Of a DNA stretch of 5,322 nt, positions 4,524-5,322 are shown piece by piece. Source of the stretch: Deltaproteobacteria bacterium RBG_13_61_14 (GTDB taxonomy: Bacteria; RBG-13-61-14); assembly GCA_001797815.1 (NCBI GenBank), contig MGQK01000099.1, positions 20,565-25,886 on the forward strand, written 5' to 3'. Positions within the stretch are counted from its first letter, which is position 1. Each line of letters opens with the position of its first letter. Under the pieces are notes generated by a model. That model had not been told where the DNA came from. It ran no database searches and worked only from the letters and a program-made list of their open reading frames with translations. The translations under genes were made by a program, and so were the position numbers.

Positions 4524-5322
4524 ATGGCGGGAAAGGCACCGGGCGAGCGGCTGGGCGACATTCTGATCCGCAAAGGGCTGATTACCCCGGATCAGCTCGA
4601 CCAGGCCGTGCAATGCCAAGTGATCTTCGGCGGCCGGCTGGGCACCAACCTGCTCGAGCTCGGCCACCTGCGGGAAGATGAGCTCAACGAGATCCTGGCC
4701 CAGAAATGCCAGGTGCCGGCGGTGCGCAAGGAGGAGTTGGAGGACGTTCCGCCGAGGGTTATTCAACTGGTCTCGCGGGAAATGGCCGGCCGCTACCTGG
4801 CCGTGCCGGTGCGGCTGGTAGGATCGAACCTCTACACCGCCATGCTCGACCCCAACGACTCCGCCGCGGTGAAATTGCTGGTTTCCGCCACCGGCAAGGC
4901 GATCCAGCCCGGCATGGCCTTGGAGGTTTACCTGCGCTGGGCCCTGGACCGCTACTACGGGATCAAGCGGGAAGCCCGCTTCATCAACCTTGAGCGCACC
5001 CTGGCCCTGCGGCAAGAGATCGAAGCCGACCCGGCCCGCCGCGCCGCCTTACGCACGCCGGTTAAGCCCCTGGGCCCGGGCGATACTTTCTGGGCCGGCA
5101 GCCAGACCATTCCTTTCCTGCCGATGGAGCCCCTGCTGCCGGATCCCCAGAGCATCACCGCCATGGAAGGCGCGCCCAAGTCGCTCGACGATTTCTGGGA
5201 ACGGGTCGGCCGCACCTCTCATCCTCACCACTCGTTGCCTCGGGTCTTCCGCCAACTGCAAGAAGCCAAAGACCGCGACCAGATCGCCCAGATCATCCTC
5301 GACCTCGGCCAGCGGGTCTTGC
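4524..5322 (+). CDS. MshEN (T2SSE_N) domain protein, 3'-incomplete, probably c-di-GMP-responsive
   Basis: The first 266 residues of a protein that runs off the right edge. Residues 8-147 form an MshEN/T2SSE N-terminal domain: first repeat R9-L-G ... G18 ... Q32, a 5-residue spacer, second repeat R38-L-G ... G47 ... K61, then a half ending in RYYG. MshEN domains with two 24-residue RLGxxLxxxG motifs 5 residues apart bind c-di-GMP; here the last Gln of the second motif is Lys. After a Pro-rich linker (about 180-230) a second domain begins near SLPRVFRQLQEAKDRDQIAQIILDLGQRVL. I see no (A)SDIHIEP-type N2 segment in the 119 residues after the first domain, so it is probably not a GspE/PilB ATPase. 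It resembles myxobacterial-type MshEN regulators with a GAF-like C-terminus (weak inference). TAG at 4515 bounds the start, and no ribosome site is evident. Confidence 0.82.
   Translation, partial: MAGKAPGERLGDILIRKGLITPDQLDQAVQCQVIFGGRLGTNLLELGHLREDELNEILAQKCQVPAVRKEELEDVPPRVIQLVSREMAGRYLAVPVRLVGSNLYTAMLDPNDSAAVKLLVSATGKAIQPGMALEVYLRWALDRYYGIKREARFINLERTLALRQEIEADPARRAALRTPVKPLGPGDTFWAGSQTIPFLPMEPLLPDPQSITAMEGAPKSLDDFWERVGRTSHPHHSLPRVFRQLQEAKDRDQIAQIILDLGQRVL

Noticed and set aside
4290-5015. Minus-strand open frame of 241 codons
   Set aside because: It runs through the palindromic element and antisense to the MshEN domain, whose repeat motifs prove the plus-strand reading.

Overview
The window holds a compact minus-strand operon of five housekeeping or stress genes, one divergent plus-strand gene running off the right edge, and on the left an AT-rich orphan gene next to the remnant of an ammonium transporter gene. 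The operon and the plus-strand gene are very GC-rich (43 of 60 bases at 3241-3300 are G/C), while the orphan is not (18 of 60 at 241-300). A lipoprotein LysM/M23 protein of NlpD type next to surE and pcm, plus a c-di-GMP-type MshEN domain, point to a Gram-negative-type bacterium. It could be a deltaproteobacterium-like lineage or a GC-rich candidate phylum. The sequence does not settle which.

Layout, left to right. (a) 1-141, minus: a fragment of an Amt/AmtB ammonium transporter, truncated at its 5' side and probably decayed. (b) 210-926, minus: an unrecognised secreted protein with a clear signal peptide and a strong ribosome binding site. (c) 927-1055: a spacer with two runs of degenerate 7-bp periodic repeats and a small hairpin. 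(d) 1056-4252, minus, transcribed right to left: surE, pcm, a TIGR00725/LOG-like Rossmann protein, a LysM-M23 lipoprotein, then apt. The genes overlap or are separated by only 2-6 bp. (e) 4253-4523: the divergent intergenic region, with a good sigma70-type promoter for surE (TTGACG, 17 bp, TAAAAT) and a 143-bp inverted-repeat element enclosing two further perfect hairpins. (f) 4524 to the end, plus: an MshEN-domain protein, incomplete, with no ATPase domain in the visible part.

How the genes fit together: surE-pcm-nlpD is a classic proteobacterial stationary-phase block (nucleotidase, isoaspartyl repair, envelope maintenance). Here apt takes the terminal place where rpoS often follows, and a LOG-like gene lies between pcm and the nlpD-like gene. 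SurE, the LOG-like protein and Apt could all act on AMP, adenosine or adenine, so the operon may combine protein repair, nucleotide turnover and cell-wall remodelling. That link is inference.

The most unusual items are the nested palindromic element between the divergent promoters, the apparently leaderless start of surE, the non-ATPase MshEN protein, and the AT-rich orphan beside a broken amt. I did not find a CRISPR array, tRNA, rRNA, transposase or defence system.
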